This document shows positions 43,482-51,450 of a stretch of DNA of 64,000 nt, one piece after another. The first letter of the stretch is position 1. Every line of letters starts with the position of its first letter. The notes under the pieces are model-generated. The model was not told where the DNA came from, searched no databases, and saw only the letters and a program-made list of their open reading frames with translations. Source of the DNA: Saccharopolyspora phatthalungensis (GTDB lineage: Bacteria; Actinomycetota; Actinomycetes; Mycobacteriales; Pseudonocardiaceae); NCBI RefSeq assembly GCF_014203395.1, contig NZ_JACHIW010000001.1, positions 4,695,501 through 4,759,500 of the forward strand, written 5' to 3'. The position numbers and the translations under genes are program-made.

Positions 43482-44756
43482 TCAGGCCGCCCCAGGTGCT
43501 TTTGGGCTGGTCAACCGGAGTTCGGTGAGGAACAGATGGGCGGCGGAGGTGAGGGTGACGTGGCGGTGCCAGCCGGTGAAGGAACGCCCTTCGAAGTGGG
43601 TGAGCCCGAGCCCGGTCTTGAGTTCCCGGTAGTCGTGTTCGATGCGCCACCGGATCTTGGCCAGCCTCACCAGCTCACGCACCGGGGTGTCCTCGGGCAG
43701 GGTGGAGATCCAGTAGTCGGTGGGTTCGGGCTCGCGGGGCGGCCATTCGACCAGCAGCCAGCACACCGGCAGACTGCCGTCAGCCTCCCGGGGAATATCG
43801 CGGTTGGCCGGCCGCACCCGCAGGGCCAGGAACCGAGAGCGCATCGCAGCGGTGGGATTGCCCTGGGTTTTCTTGGTTCCCTGCCGCCAGGTCACCCACC
43901 GCAGGCCCGTGCGTCCGGCGGCGAGCACGAGATCCCGCAACGTGGCGGGCGTGTCCTGGTAGCGGGGTGCGGGCCGCCGTCCCCGGCCGGAATACGACGC
44001 GGCCACCGGCTCGGCGTCTGCGGGATGAGCGGTGGCGGCCGCCTTGACGGCCATCACATACGGCAGTCCTCGTGCGCCCAGTTCGCACCGGAAGGTCGCG
44101 TTATCGCCGTAGCCGGCATCACCGACCACCACCGGCGGAATGTGCCCCCAGGCGGCCAGTTCGTCGAGCATCTCCAACACCAGCCGCCACTTCGGGCGAT
44201 ACCCCTGATCCTCAGGAATGCCGCAACGTGCCCGCCGGGCGGCGATGCGTTCGGCCTCGGCGCCGGTCGCGCACTCATCATCCCAGCTCTGCGGGAGAAA
44301 CAACCGCCAGTCCAGCGCGGCCGAACAGGCATCGGTGACCGCGTGCACGCTCACCGCGACCTGGCAGTTGGTGACCTTGCCCGCCGTGCCGGTGTACTGC
44401 CGGGCCACCCCCGGCGAGGCCTCGCCGTCCTTGAGATGCCCGGTGTCATCCAGCACGAACGCCTCCGGGCACACCACCTGCACCGCCCGCGCCGCCAACC
44501 GCCGCCGCACCACCGCATAATCCCACGTCGAGGACGTGATGAACTGCTGCAACCGCTGATGATCCACCCCCAACCGCTCGGCCATCGGCTGCATCGACTT
44601 ACGCCGCCCGTCCAGCATCAGCCCCCGCAGATACAGCCCACCATTCGCCCGCTGCTCACTACGGACGAACGACGTGAACACCTCACCCGCGAATTCCTCC
44701 AAACGGTCACGGACAGCGTCAAGCTCAGCCGGCAGCATCCCAAGATCATCCCACAC
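43482..44756 (-). CDS. IS701-family transposase
   Basis: 424 residues: MWDDLGMLPAELDAVRDRLE, LYLRGLMLDGRRKSMQPMAE, catalytic FVLDDTGHLKDGEASPGVAR (Asp), VVVGDAGYGDNATFR (Asp), IRWRIEHDYRELKTGLGLTH (Glu in YREK-like motif). The zero frame stops after TSPKAPGAA; the -1 frame continues for about 30 residues (LTLYKILHALQVLLATWTGR, CPTCHQQPP), which looks like the proper family C-terminus. Confidence 0.88.
   Translation of the reverse strand: MWDDLGMLPAELDAVRDRLEEFAGEVFTSFVRSEQRANGGLYLRGLMLDGRRKSMQPMAERLGVDHQRLQQFITSSTWDYAVVRRRLAARAVQVVCPEAFVLDDTGHLKDGEASPGVARQYTGTAGKVTNCQVAVSVHAVTDACSAALDWRLFLPQSWDDECATGAEAERIAARRARCGIPEDQGYRPKWRLVLEMLDELAAWGHIPPVVVGDAGYGDNATFRCELGARGLPYVMAVKAAATAHPADAEPVAASYSGRGRRPAPRYQDTPATLRDLVLAAGRTGLRWVTWRQGTKKTQGNPTAAMRSRFLALRVRPANRDIPREADGSLPVCWLLVEWPPREPEPTDYWISTLPEDTPVRELVRLAKIRWRIEHDYRELKTGLGLTHFEGRSFTGWHRHVTLTSAAHLFLTELRLTSPKAPGAA
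43500..43506 (-). promoter_or_regulatory. slippery heptamer CCCAAAA in the IS701 transposase
   Basis: In the zero frame the minus strand reads C CCA AAA GCA; a -1 slip here gives AGC ACC TGG GGC and opens the conserved C-terminal extension. It fits the X XXY YYZ rule for programmed -1 frameshifting, though a one-base mutation or assembly error in the A-run is equally possible. Confidence 0.4.
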
Positions 44757-44821
44757 GATGATCTACAAGTAACAAAGCCCTACTAGCGTCACCCCGTGCA
44801 CAGCGGCTTACGCTTCAAGCT

Positions 44822-45466
44822 ATGCGCGAGGAATTTTACGGGGAGTTGGCGCAGCTAGCCGACCAATTGAGCAACCTCAGCGACATGGCCGCCGTGGCGA
44901 TGCGCCAGGCCACTCATGCGATGCTCGCCAACGACATCGTGCAGGCCCGGGAAGTCATCGCCGCTGACATCAACGTGGACCAAGCAGCCAACGAGTGCGA
45001 GGAACACGCACAATCGCTGCTAGCCCTGCAAGCCCCAGTCGCCACGGAGCTGCGCACCATCCTGGCAACTCTGTACTGCACCTCGAATATCGAACGCATG
45101 GGCGATCTAGCGGCGCACGTTGCCAGTAGCGTCAAGTTCAGCCACCCTAAGCCCGCAATCCCTCCCGAGCTACGCGGCAACTTTTCAGAACTGGGCCAGC
45201 TCACAATCGGCATGGCTGAACACCTTCGCGATCTCATCACGGGTTCGGCCGTCGGCGGGTTCACTGAACTCCAACGCACCGACGACACGGTCGACACACT
45301 CTGTGCCGATGTCCTGACCACCGTCACCAGCCAAACATGGCCACATGGGGTGCGCATGGCGACGAATGCGGCGCTGCTGGTCCGGTTCTTTGAACGCTTC
45401 GCCGACCAGGCCGTCGACACAGCGCGTCGCCTCGAATTCGCCGCCACAGGCATTCTCCCAAGGTAG
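44822..45466 (+). CDS. phoU: phosphate-signalling complex protein PhoU
   Basis: 214 residues: MREEFYGELAQLADQLSNLS, DMAAVAMRQATHAMLANDIV, NSxxR-like CTSNIERMGDLAAHVASSV, and RFFERFADQAVDTARRLEFA. Two three-helix bundles carry the E(R)xGD and ERxxDQ metal-binding motifs of PhoU. It normally links the Pst transporter to PhoR and dampens the phosphate response. No pst genes are adjacent and an IS701 copy lies directly upstream, so expression may be altered. Confidence 0.9.
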   Translation: MREEFYGELAQLADQLSNLSDMAAVAMRQATHAMLANDIVQAREVIAADINVDQAANECEEHAQSLLALQAPVATELRTILATLYCTSNIERMGDLAAHVASSVKFSHPKPAIPPELRGNFSELGQLTIGMAEHLRDLITGSAVGGFTELQRTDDTVDTLCADVLTTVTSQTWPHGVRMATNAALLVRFFERFADQAVDTARRLEFAATGILPR

Positions 45467-45548
45467 GGAAAGCCCGGACCAGGACGTGTCATCGCGGGTC
45501 ACCCCGGCTACGCACACCAAGGACTCGCCCTGCATCGCGCCGCGAGAT

Positions 45549-45720
45549 TCAGTGAAGCCGGTTGACGCCCGCCATCAAACCGTTCATCGCGGGCTCCAGT
45601 GCAGCGGGCAGCTGATCGAGCAAGGGGGCGTCGCGACCGGCGAGGTAGTTGGACAGGCCGCGCAGCAAACCCGTGGTCGAGTCGAAAGAGGCCACTGCCC
45701 GCCCGGGCCTCACCGATCCA
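45549..45720 (-). pseudogene. C-terminal fragment of an unidentified protein
   Basis: Minus-strand codons read AVASFDSTTGLLRGLSNYLA, GRDAPLLDQLPAALEPAMNG, LMAGVNRLH and a stop. It has the look of a real protein end, but nothing upstream continues it and I cannot name the family. Confidence 0.35.
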
Positions 45721-46050
45721 CCTCCGAGACGAATTCGTCGAGCGCTTCGGCGAGACCGGCTGGGTCGGCGAAGGGAACCATGTGGGCGGTGCCCGGCCAG
45801 GTTCGTAGTCGTCCCCTGGGGAGCAGGCGGGTGACTTCCTCCGCCCAGGCGTTGGGCACCATCCTGTCGTGCTCGCCACGACCAAGGTCGGCAGTTGGAC
45901 CTTCGGCAGCTTTTCCTCGACCGGATCGTGGAGGGCTGCGGTGAATGCCGCCGCTACCCGTCGTGGTCCGGCGTCCCGATAGTCGCGGAGGACCAGGGCG
46001 CCCAGTCCCCGTGGCTCGTGCGTACCATTTCGCAGCCACCGCCAAAGTCT
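45718..46050 (-). pseudogene. alpha/beta-hydrolase C-terminal relic
   Basis: Minus-strand frames join as RDAGPRRVAAAFTAALHDPV, EEKLPKVQLPTLVVxGEHDR, MVPNAWAEEVTRLLPRGRLR, TWPGTAHMVPFADPAGLAEA. The catalytic His lies in GTAHM and the acid in GEHDR, but a frame change falls in TLVV and the nucleophile half is absent. Non-functional remnant. Confidence 0.6.
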
Positions 46051-46136
46051 CCAGAAAGGCGGGGCCGCTAACCAGCTGGATAGTGCTCAGGGCATGAGGT
46101 CGAGGATCGTGAGCTGTTGAGATCGCGGCGGAGTCA

Positions 46137-46775
46137 TCAGGACTCGCTGGTGGCGTTCTTGACCTTCTCGGCCAGTCCTTTCTCCAGCGTTACCCGGACG
46201 CATGCGGCGGCGAGCCGGGCGAGGTCATCGCCGGACACGGACTCCGAAAGTTCGTGTGAGTTCTTCGGCAAGCCGATCTTGGCCGCGCCGTCCAGCGCTT
46301 TCTTGTCGAAGTACGGGCGCAGTTCGGGCCAGACGGCTTGCGCCTCGCGACAGAATATGTCGGCGCCGACGGGGCCGAGCTTCGGAAACTCGGTGAGAAG
46401 CCGCTTGAGTTTCCGGACATCACCACCTGCCTGTGCACGCAGATTCCGGAGATCGCCTTTGTAGCGTTCCAGGAGCAGTTCCGCGTCCTGCCCCAGCGCG
46501 GTCGCGGTGCTCTCGTCGTAGCGCACGTAATGCCCTCGTCCCAGCGCGTCTACTCGTTCCTGCCACCGGGCTTCGTACATCTTGCGTGGCGTGCTGAACT
46601 TGCTGAGTTCCCGCGCCGCCGCTACCGCGATGTCAGCCTTGATCCGCGCGGACAGCAGGACGGAGAGTACCAGGAGCCTGTGCAGCGCCGTTGGTTTGTC
46701 GGCAAGCTTGATCCCGGCCTCCGCCGCATATGTTGTGCCGGCCTGGTCGAGCAGTGTTTCGATCTTTCCGGACAT
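46137..46775 (-). CDS. HhH-GPD-type endonuclease/DNA glycosylase-like protein
   Basis: 212 residues starting MSGKIETLLDQAGTTYAAEA. Helical throughout, with LHRLLVLSVLLSARIKADIA and a helix-hairpin-helix-like segment LLTEFPKLGPVGADIFCREA followed by WPELRPYFDKKALDGAAKIG. This resembles the small endonuclease III-like proteins common near actinomycete stress genes. The catalytic Lys and iron-sulfur Cys of EndoIII are not evident, so activity is uncertain. GGGGAA precedes ATG 46775. Confidence 0.65.
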   Translation of the reverse strand: MSGKIETLLDQAGTTYAAEAGIKLADKPTALHRLLVLSVLLSARIKADIAVAAARELSKFSTPRKMYEARWQERVDALGRGHYVRYDESTATALGQDAELLLERYKGDLRNLRAQAGGDVRKLKRLLTEFPKLGPVGADIFCREAQAVWPELRPYFDKKALDGAAKIGLPKNSHELSESVSGDDLARLAAACVRVTLEKGLAEKVKNATSES

Positions 46776-46982
46776 CTCGAAAGTTCCCCTGTAAACCTTG
46801 GACGGTGAATTCGGGCGTTGCGACTGCCTCGGCGACGTCAACGGCTGCGACGCCGGGCAGCAGGAAGCTGTCCTGATCGTTGGGATCAGGACACCGGCCG
46901 TTCTTCCGTGATTCATGCATCCACCGGAGAAGCTTCCCCAGCGCTTGCCCACTCGGAGCCGCCAGGCGCCCGACGACGGCCC

Positions 46983-47210
46983 TCAGCCGTTCTCCTTTTG
47001 CAAACGCTCCTTGAGCATCTGCTTTCCCTGCTCGCCCGCCTTCTGGTTGTTCTCCTGGATGCGGCGGAACCACTTGGCCAGTTCCTCGTCACCCTGGGAC
47101 TCGGCATCTTGCACGTACTGCTCCAGCATCCACACGTTGTTCAGAGACAGCTGAAGGACGGTGATCAGGTTGTAATTCTTGTCCTTGACCGGACTGCTGG
47201 GTGCCGACAT
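46983..47210 (-). CDS. small conserved helical protein
   Basis: 75 residues, MSAPSSPVKDKNYNLITVLQ, then LSLNNVWMLEQYVQDAESQG and charged helices to the end. An actinomycete hypothetical, seemingly all alpha. GGAGG five bases before the ATG gives a good start. Upstream, GTTT-N14-GGGTTA loosely resembles the stress promoters elsewhere. Confidence 0.6.
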   Translation of the reverse strand: MSAPSSPVKDKNYNLITVLQLSLNNVWMLEQYVQDAESQGDEELAKWFRRIQENNQKAGEQGKQMLKERLQKENG

Positions 47211-47353
47211 CGAAGCCTCCTGGGAAGAAAACTACCTTCAGCCCCAGGGATTAACCCCGCACGAGGCTCTTAAACCCGAATCACTTCTCGCTCAGGTGAA
47301 CCCGTCCAACAACAACGCTGAAGCCGGTGGTCACCGCCTGCGGGTGTCCCGCT

Positions 47354-48811
47354 TCAGCCTTGCTCGTTCTCCTCTTCTCTTACGCGTTTCCGCGCTTCGC
47401 GGCGGCTGGTCGCGGTCGGCCCTGAACCGGGCAACGAACGTCCTGCGGGCTCGTGTGTGAAGTACACGGCTACCAGACCGACTGCACCGGCCGCAACGAG
47501 CAGGAAGGCGGGGGCCGACTTCATGCCGGTCGCGGCGACGAGCGCCTCGGCGACCAACGGGGTGGTACCGCCGAACAAGGCGACCGAGATGTTGAACCCC
47601 ACGGACACCGCGCCGTAGCGAATGTCCGTGGGAAACAGAGCGGGCAGGGTCGATGGCATCGTGCTGCTGAAGCAGACCAGCGTCAGGCCAAGAACGAGCA
47701 GACCGCCGAGCACCGCGGCCACGGTGCCCTGGCTGAGCAGCAGGAATGCGGGAAAGGTCAGCGCGATCAACGCAACGCTGCCGACACCGGCGATCGGCAG
47801 TCGGCCGATGCGGTCGGAGTACCGGCCGAGGATCACGATCAGGCCCATCATCAGCACCATCGTCACCAGCACCAACGTGAGCGAGCTGGTGTGCTGGAAG
47901 CCGAGGACGGAGGACAAGTAGGTGGGCATGTAGGCGGTCACCATGTAGTTGGTCACGTTGAAGACCAAAACCAGGCCGAGGCATTTCAGCATGGGGCGCC
48001 AATGGCGGCCGAAGATGGTGCGGAGGTCGCGGAAGGTCGCCGCGGTCCGCGGCTGCTCGCTTTCGGAGGACTTGCGGTATGCCGGGGTCTCTTCGAGCCG
48101 GAAACGCAGGTACAGGCCGATGATTCCCAACGGCCCGGCCACCAGGAACGGGATCCGCCATCCCCAACCGGTCAGGTCCTGCGGGGTCATGGTGACAGTC
48201 AGCACGGTCACGAGCGCGGCACCTAGCGAGTACCCGGCCAGCGTGCCGAACTCCAGCCAGCTCGCCATGAACCCGCGCCGCCGGTCCGGCGAGTACTCGG
48301 AGACGAACGTCGCCGCCCCGCCGTACTCGCCACCGGTGGAGAAACCCTGCACCAGCCGAGCCACGAGCAGGAGTACCGGTGCCCAGAGCCCGATCGTCGC
48401 GTAACTGGGGATCAGCCCGATCGCCAATGTCCCCAGCGCCATGGTGACCATCGTGGTGGCCAACACCTTGCGTCTGCCGATGCGGTCGCCCAGCGGGCCG
48501 AAGAAGAAGCCGCCCAACGGCCGCACCAGAAACGCCACGGCGAACGTGGCGAAGGTGGACAGCAATTGCGCGGTTGAGCTCGTCGGAGGGAAGAACACCT
48601 GGCTGATGACCACAGCGATGTAGCTGTAGACACCGAAGTCGAACCATTCCATGGTGTTGCCGATCGCGGCGGCTGCAACGGCGCGTTTCGCCTGCCGCTC
48701 GTCCACCATGGTCACGTCTGACTCGTCTACACTCCGTAGACCTCGACCGGGCAGACCTCGCCCGGGTGCGCGGCGCCGCCCGGCGCCGCTTTTCCCTTCA
48801 GACGATTTCAT
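47354..48811 (-). CDS. MHS-family MFS transporter (ProP-like)
   Basis: 485 residues with 12 predicted spans. Signature segments: ATAIGNTMEWFDFGVYSYIA, PLGGFFFGPLGDRIGRRKVL (between spans 2 and 3), LVARLVQGFSTGGEYGGAAT, and RRGFMASWLEFGTLAGYSLG. These define metabolite:H+ symporters such as ProP or KgtP, importing osmolytes or organic acids. ATG 48811 has GAGGAG seven bases upstream. A short decayed copy of its C-terminal part is at 62341-62460. Confidence 0.87.
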   Translation of the reverse strand: MKSSEGKSGAGRRRAPGRGLPGRGLRSVDESDVTMVDERQAKRAVAAAAIGNTMEWFDFGVYSYIAVVISQVFFPPTSSTAQLLSTFATFAVAFLVRPLGGFFFGPLGDRIGRRKVLATTMVTMALGTLAIGLIPSYATIGLWAPVLLLVARLVQGFSTGGEYGGAATFVSEYSPDRRRGFMASWLEFGTLAGYSLGAALVTVLTVTMTPQDLTGWGWRIPFLVAGPLGIIGLYLRFRLEETPAYRKSSESEQPRTAATFRDLRTIFGRHWRPMLKCLGLVLVFNVTNYMVTAYMPTYLSSVLGFQHTSSLTLVLVTMVLMMGLIVILGRYSDRIGRLPIAGVGSVALIALTFPAFLLLSQGTVAAVLGGLLVLGLTLVCFSSTMPSTLPALFPTDIRYGAVSVGFNISVALFGGTTPLVAEALVAATGMKSAPAFLLVAAGAVGLVAVYFTHEPAGRSLPGSGPTATSRREARKRVREEENEQG

Positions 48812-49157
48812 CGGAGCACTCCTCAAACCGTGCTGCCTCAGTCAGGAGGGGTCTGTCTTCGCGGCCGCTGTCTTCCTACGGCGCGGTTTTTAATAAAGAC
48901 CTGGTGCAAAATGTCTTACCTGTGCCCCGGAAGCAGTAGGCGGTCACGGTTTCAACCACGCTCCGAAAGCGTGCATTCCGCACTGAGTTTCGCGTGGAGG
49001 TCCTTCTGCATCTGGCCTGCTGTCCATTTCACACCGTCCACGGGCCGGACAGTTCGCTACAGGTACGTAGCTACCCATCGAGCACCAGCCCTACACCTCA
49101 TGCCCGAGGCCGCCGACGAGCAGGGCCAGACTCACCGCGTAAAGGGTAGCGCAGCCG
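48812..49157. other. intergenic region between the MFS and ATP-grasp genes
   Basis: About 345 bases upstream of the MFS gene. AT-rich near 48890-48910, probably holding its promoter. No gene is recognised. Confidence 0.3.
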
Positions 49158-50432
49158 TCAGGACTCAAGCGTAAACGGCAGAATCTCCACGCACCGGCGG
49201 TACTTGTTGCAAAGGTCGTCCTCGTTCTGCCCTGCCAGGTAGAGGGCCATCAATTCGAAGCTGTAGCTGTCCTGCGCGGGTAGCTCGGACAAGCGACGTC
49301 CCTCCTCCGCGACGATATCCACGGTCGCCTCGGGGATCTCGTGCCGAACGCGCTCGACATCCGCCTCGGACGGGACACCTCGAACCAATGCGTCCGAGAA
49401 GACACGCCGGAACCACTTCGCCCCCATGGCGAATGCACCCAGGCGGTGCGGCATGTCCGGTTCTTCGCCGAGCGCGAGCTGCACCATGCACAGGAGGTTC
49501 GATGCGCCGTCGACGAACTCGAACAGCGGGGCGTGGGATTGGGACAGTCGCGGGTTGATCTCGAGGATCCGCAACTTGTCCTCGTCCGAATCCCAGAAGT
49601 ATTCGATGTTGAAGGTGGAGAGATCCAGCCCAAGCTGTCGGATGACCTTGGTGGATACGTTCCTGATCCGCTCTTGGACCCCGATCGGAAGCGTGGAGGG
49701 GTACTGGTAGCGGAGAAAACTGGCGGAGTCCGGATAGCACACGGAGTCGACGATGCCGTAGACGTGCGGCTCCGAGTCAAAGCAGTAACCTTCGGCGGTG
49801 ACCTGCACCCCTCCCACTGCTTCTTCGGCGAGACATGCTTTGCCACCGGCCGCAACGATCTCCGGCGGTAGCTCAAGCATCGAGAGTAGATAATCGAAGG
49901 CTTCGCCGATGCGACCCACGCCCTCCCGTATCTCGGCGACCGCGCGCTCCAGGTCCGCGGGCCCCTCGACCTTGAAGGCAAGATCAGATGAGTACGACTT
50001 GACCGGCTTGACCCACATCGGGAAGGCCAGGCCAGGTGGTGGATGCGGCTCGTCGAGATCGATCAGGCCGAATCCGGGGTGAGCGTCGGTCACCTTGCGC
50101 TGTTCGACGCGACTCCAGTACTTGTGCTCGCACTTGACGACCGATTCCAGGCTTGGCCCAGGCAGGCCGAGGCGGGTGGAAAGGATGGGCACCATAGAGC
50201 TGACAGGGAAATCCCAGTAGCCTGTGATCGCATCCACCTGGCCCGCAAAGGATTCGAGCCGGTGTTGGGCCTTGTCGAGTAGTTGCGCGAGCGAAACATC
50301 GCCCATCATCAGTTCCGCCTTGTCCAGCAAGGCGTGGAACCGATAGGGTCCGAGATGCTGTAGTTCTCGCAGCAGCGAAACGTTGCGTTCGTCGAGCCCG
50401 AGGGTGAACACGTTTCTCGTTCTATCCGCCAC
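49158..50432 (-). CDS. ATP-grasp domain ligase-like protein
   Basis: 424 residues: N-terminal preATP-grasp region, then ATP-binding segments FPMWVKPVKSYSSDLAFKVE, EEAVGGVQVTAEGYCFDSEP and the metal-binding LRILEINPRLSQSHAPLFEF (E and N of the ATP-grasp site). Family members join a carboxylate to an amine or thiol with ATP; the substrate cannot be told. Stands alone. A GGGTAG box lies about 20 bp upstream of the start on the minus strand, with only a poor -35. Confidence 0.8.
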   Translation of the reverse strand: MADRTRNVFTLGLDERNVSLLRELQHLGPYRFHALLDKAELMMGDVSLAQLLDKAQHRLESFAGQVDAITGYWDFPVSSMVPILSTRLGLPGPSLESVVKCEHKYWSRVEQRKVTDAHPGFGLIDLDEPHPPPGLAFPMWVKPVKSYSSDLAFKVEGPADLERAVAEIREGVGRIGEAFDYLLSMLELPPEIVAAGGKACLAEEAVGGVQVTAEGYCFDSEPHVYGIVDSVCYPDSASFLRYQYPSTLPIGVQERIRNVSTKVIRQLGLDLSTFNIEYFWDSDEDKLRILEINPRLSQSHAPLFEFVDGASNLLCMVQLALGEEPDMPHRLGAFAMGAKWFRRVFSDALVRGVPSEADVERVRHEIPEATVDIVAEEGRRLSELPAQDSYSFELMALYLAGQNEDDLCNKYRRCVEILPFTLES

Positions 50433-50616
50433 GTCTGGAAGCTACCCAGTCATCACGTCGTTTATCCCCACGGTCCCGCATCGCAGGCCACCTCGACTGC
50501 GCAGTCGAAATTCACCAACATCGATGCCGCGTCCGGAATCACGCGTGCCAACCCGCACCATGCGAGGGCGCAGAAGGTGCACCCGCATGCACGGGTACCT
50601 CGTGTCCACACCAGGG

Positions 50617-50802
50617 TCAGCCGGACTCTCCTCGTTCCGGCGGTGGGGGCCGAACATCGGTTTCCCGGTCATCATCGGCAGGAGGTTCGGCTTCGAGCGA
50701 CTCGTCGGCCCGCGTCGGGTGGCTGCTTCGGAGATACCCCTCCATCTCCTTCTCGAGTTCGTCGTCCTTCCTCGGTCCGTGCTTGTCCGACCCGCGTCTC
50801 AT
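50617..50802 (-). CDS. small charged disordered protein
   Basis: 61 residues, MRRGSDKHGPRKDDELEKEM, then EGYLRSSHPTRADESLEAEP and an acidic, proline-rich tail. Small proteins with this start are frequent near DUF2795 genes in actinomycetes. GAGGAGGG lies eight bases before ATG 50802. Function unknown. Confidence 0.6.
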   Translation of the reverse strand: MRRGSDKHGPRKDDELEKEMEGYLRSSHPTRADESLEAEPPADDDRETDVRPPPPERGESG

Positions 50803-50958
50803 CTGTAGCCCTCCTCAGGGTGCGGCATTATCGGCTTCCACGTGGGCGTGGTGCTTGGCAGTCGGGTGGGAATCGATGTTGGGAGTCCGGGATACATGCT
50901 GTGCGGAGCTTTCGGGCATTGGTAAGACCAGACGGTCGCCGACTCCGCTTCGACCCAG

Positions 50959-51156
50959 TCAGCCCGGTTGCTGCGGCACCGAATCCGCGACTTCCTCGCT
51001 GTCGTCGTAGATGCCCGCCGGAAGGGACCGCAACGCGATCATCGTCTTCACATCGGCGCCGCGTTCTTGCGCGTAGCTGACGAGATCCTCCTCTGTCGCC
51101 GGGAAATCGGCTCCTTGCAGTGCTTTCCGGACACGTCGCTTATCGGCCTTCGTCAT
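50959..51156 (-). CDS. DUF2795 domain protein
   Basis: 65 residues, MTKADKRRVRKALQGADFPA, TEEDLVSYAQERGADVKTMI, ALRSLPAGIYDDSEEV: the DUF2795 small helical domain found in actinomycete stress clusters. ATG 51156 is chosen because GGAGGAG precedes it by five bases; an in-frame ATG 12 bases upstream lacks spacing. Confidence 0.78.
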   Translation of the reverse strand: MTKADKRRVRKALQGADFPATEEDLVSYAQERGADVKTMIALRSLPAGIYDDSEEVADSVPQQPG

Positions 51157-51450
51157 CGTCTCCTCCATTGCCGAGCTCGGTGCGGAACCGCTTGACGAGT
51201 TCTCGCCGTCCGGGTACCCGCCTGCGGCGGGGTCACCACCGGGTGGGTTCTTCCGGCCCGCACGGGTACTGCCGAGCTGTCGCAGTTACCGGTGGAGGCG
51301 GCCTCGGCGCATGGCGCGGGACCGGCGCGCTCAGCTGGCACCGCGATGGCTTGGCGCGATGAAGGTCGAGCCATGGTCGTGGGCGGGAAGCGGCCGTCAG
51401 CGGTTCCGCCGCTCGGGCTCGCGCGTCCACCGCTCGTCCCGACGCCGCGG

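Larger units (their letters stand above)
43378..44782 (-). mobile_element. IS701-family insertion sequence
   Basis: 1405 bp. Ends TAGGACTTTGTTA (from 43378) and TAACAAAGCCCTA (to 44782) are inverted repeats with one mismatch, flanked on both sides by the direct repeat CTAG (43374-43377 and 44783-44786), the 4-bp target typical of IS701. Inserted 40 bp upstream of phoU, so it may have displaced the phoU promoter. Presence of a clean target repeat suggests a recent insertion. Confidence 0.9.

Noticed and set aside
43392..44786. 464-codon plus-strand frame through the IS701 element
   Set aside because: Antisense shadow of the transposase; Pro/Arg/His-rich with no recognisable domain.
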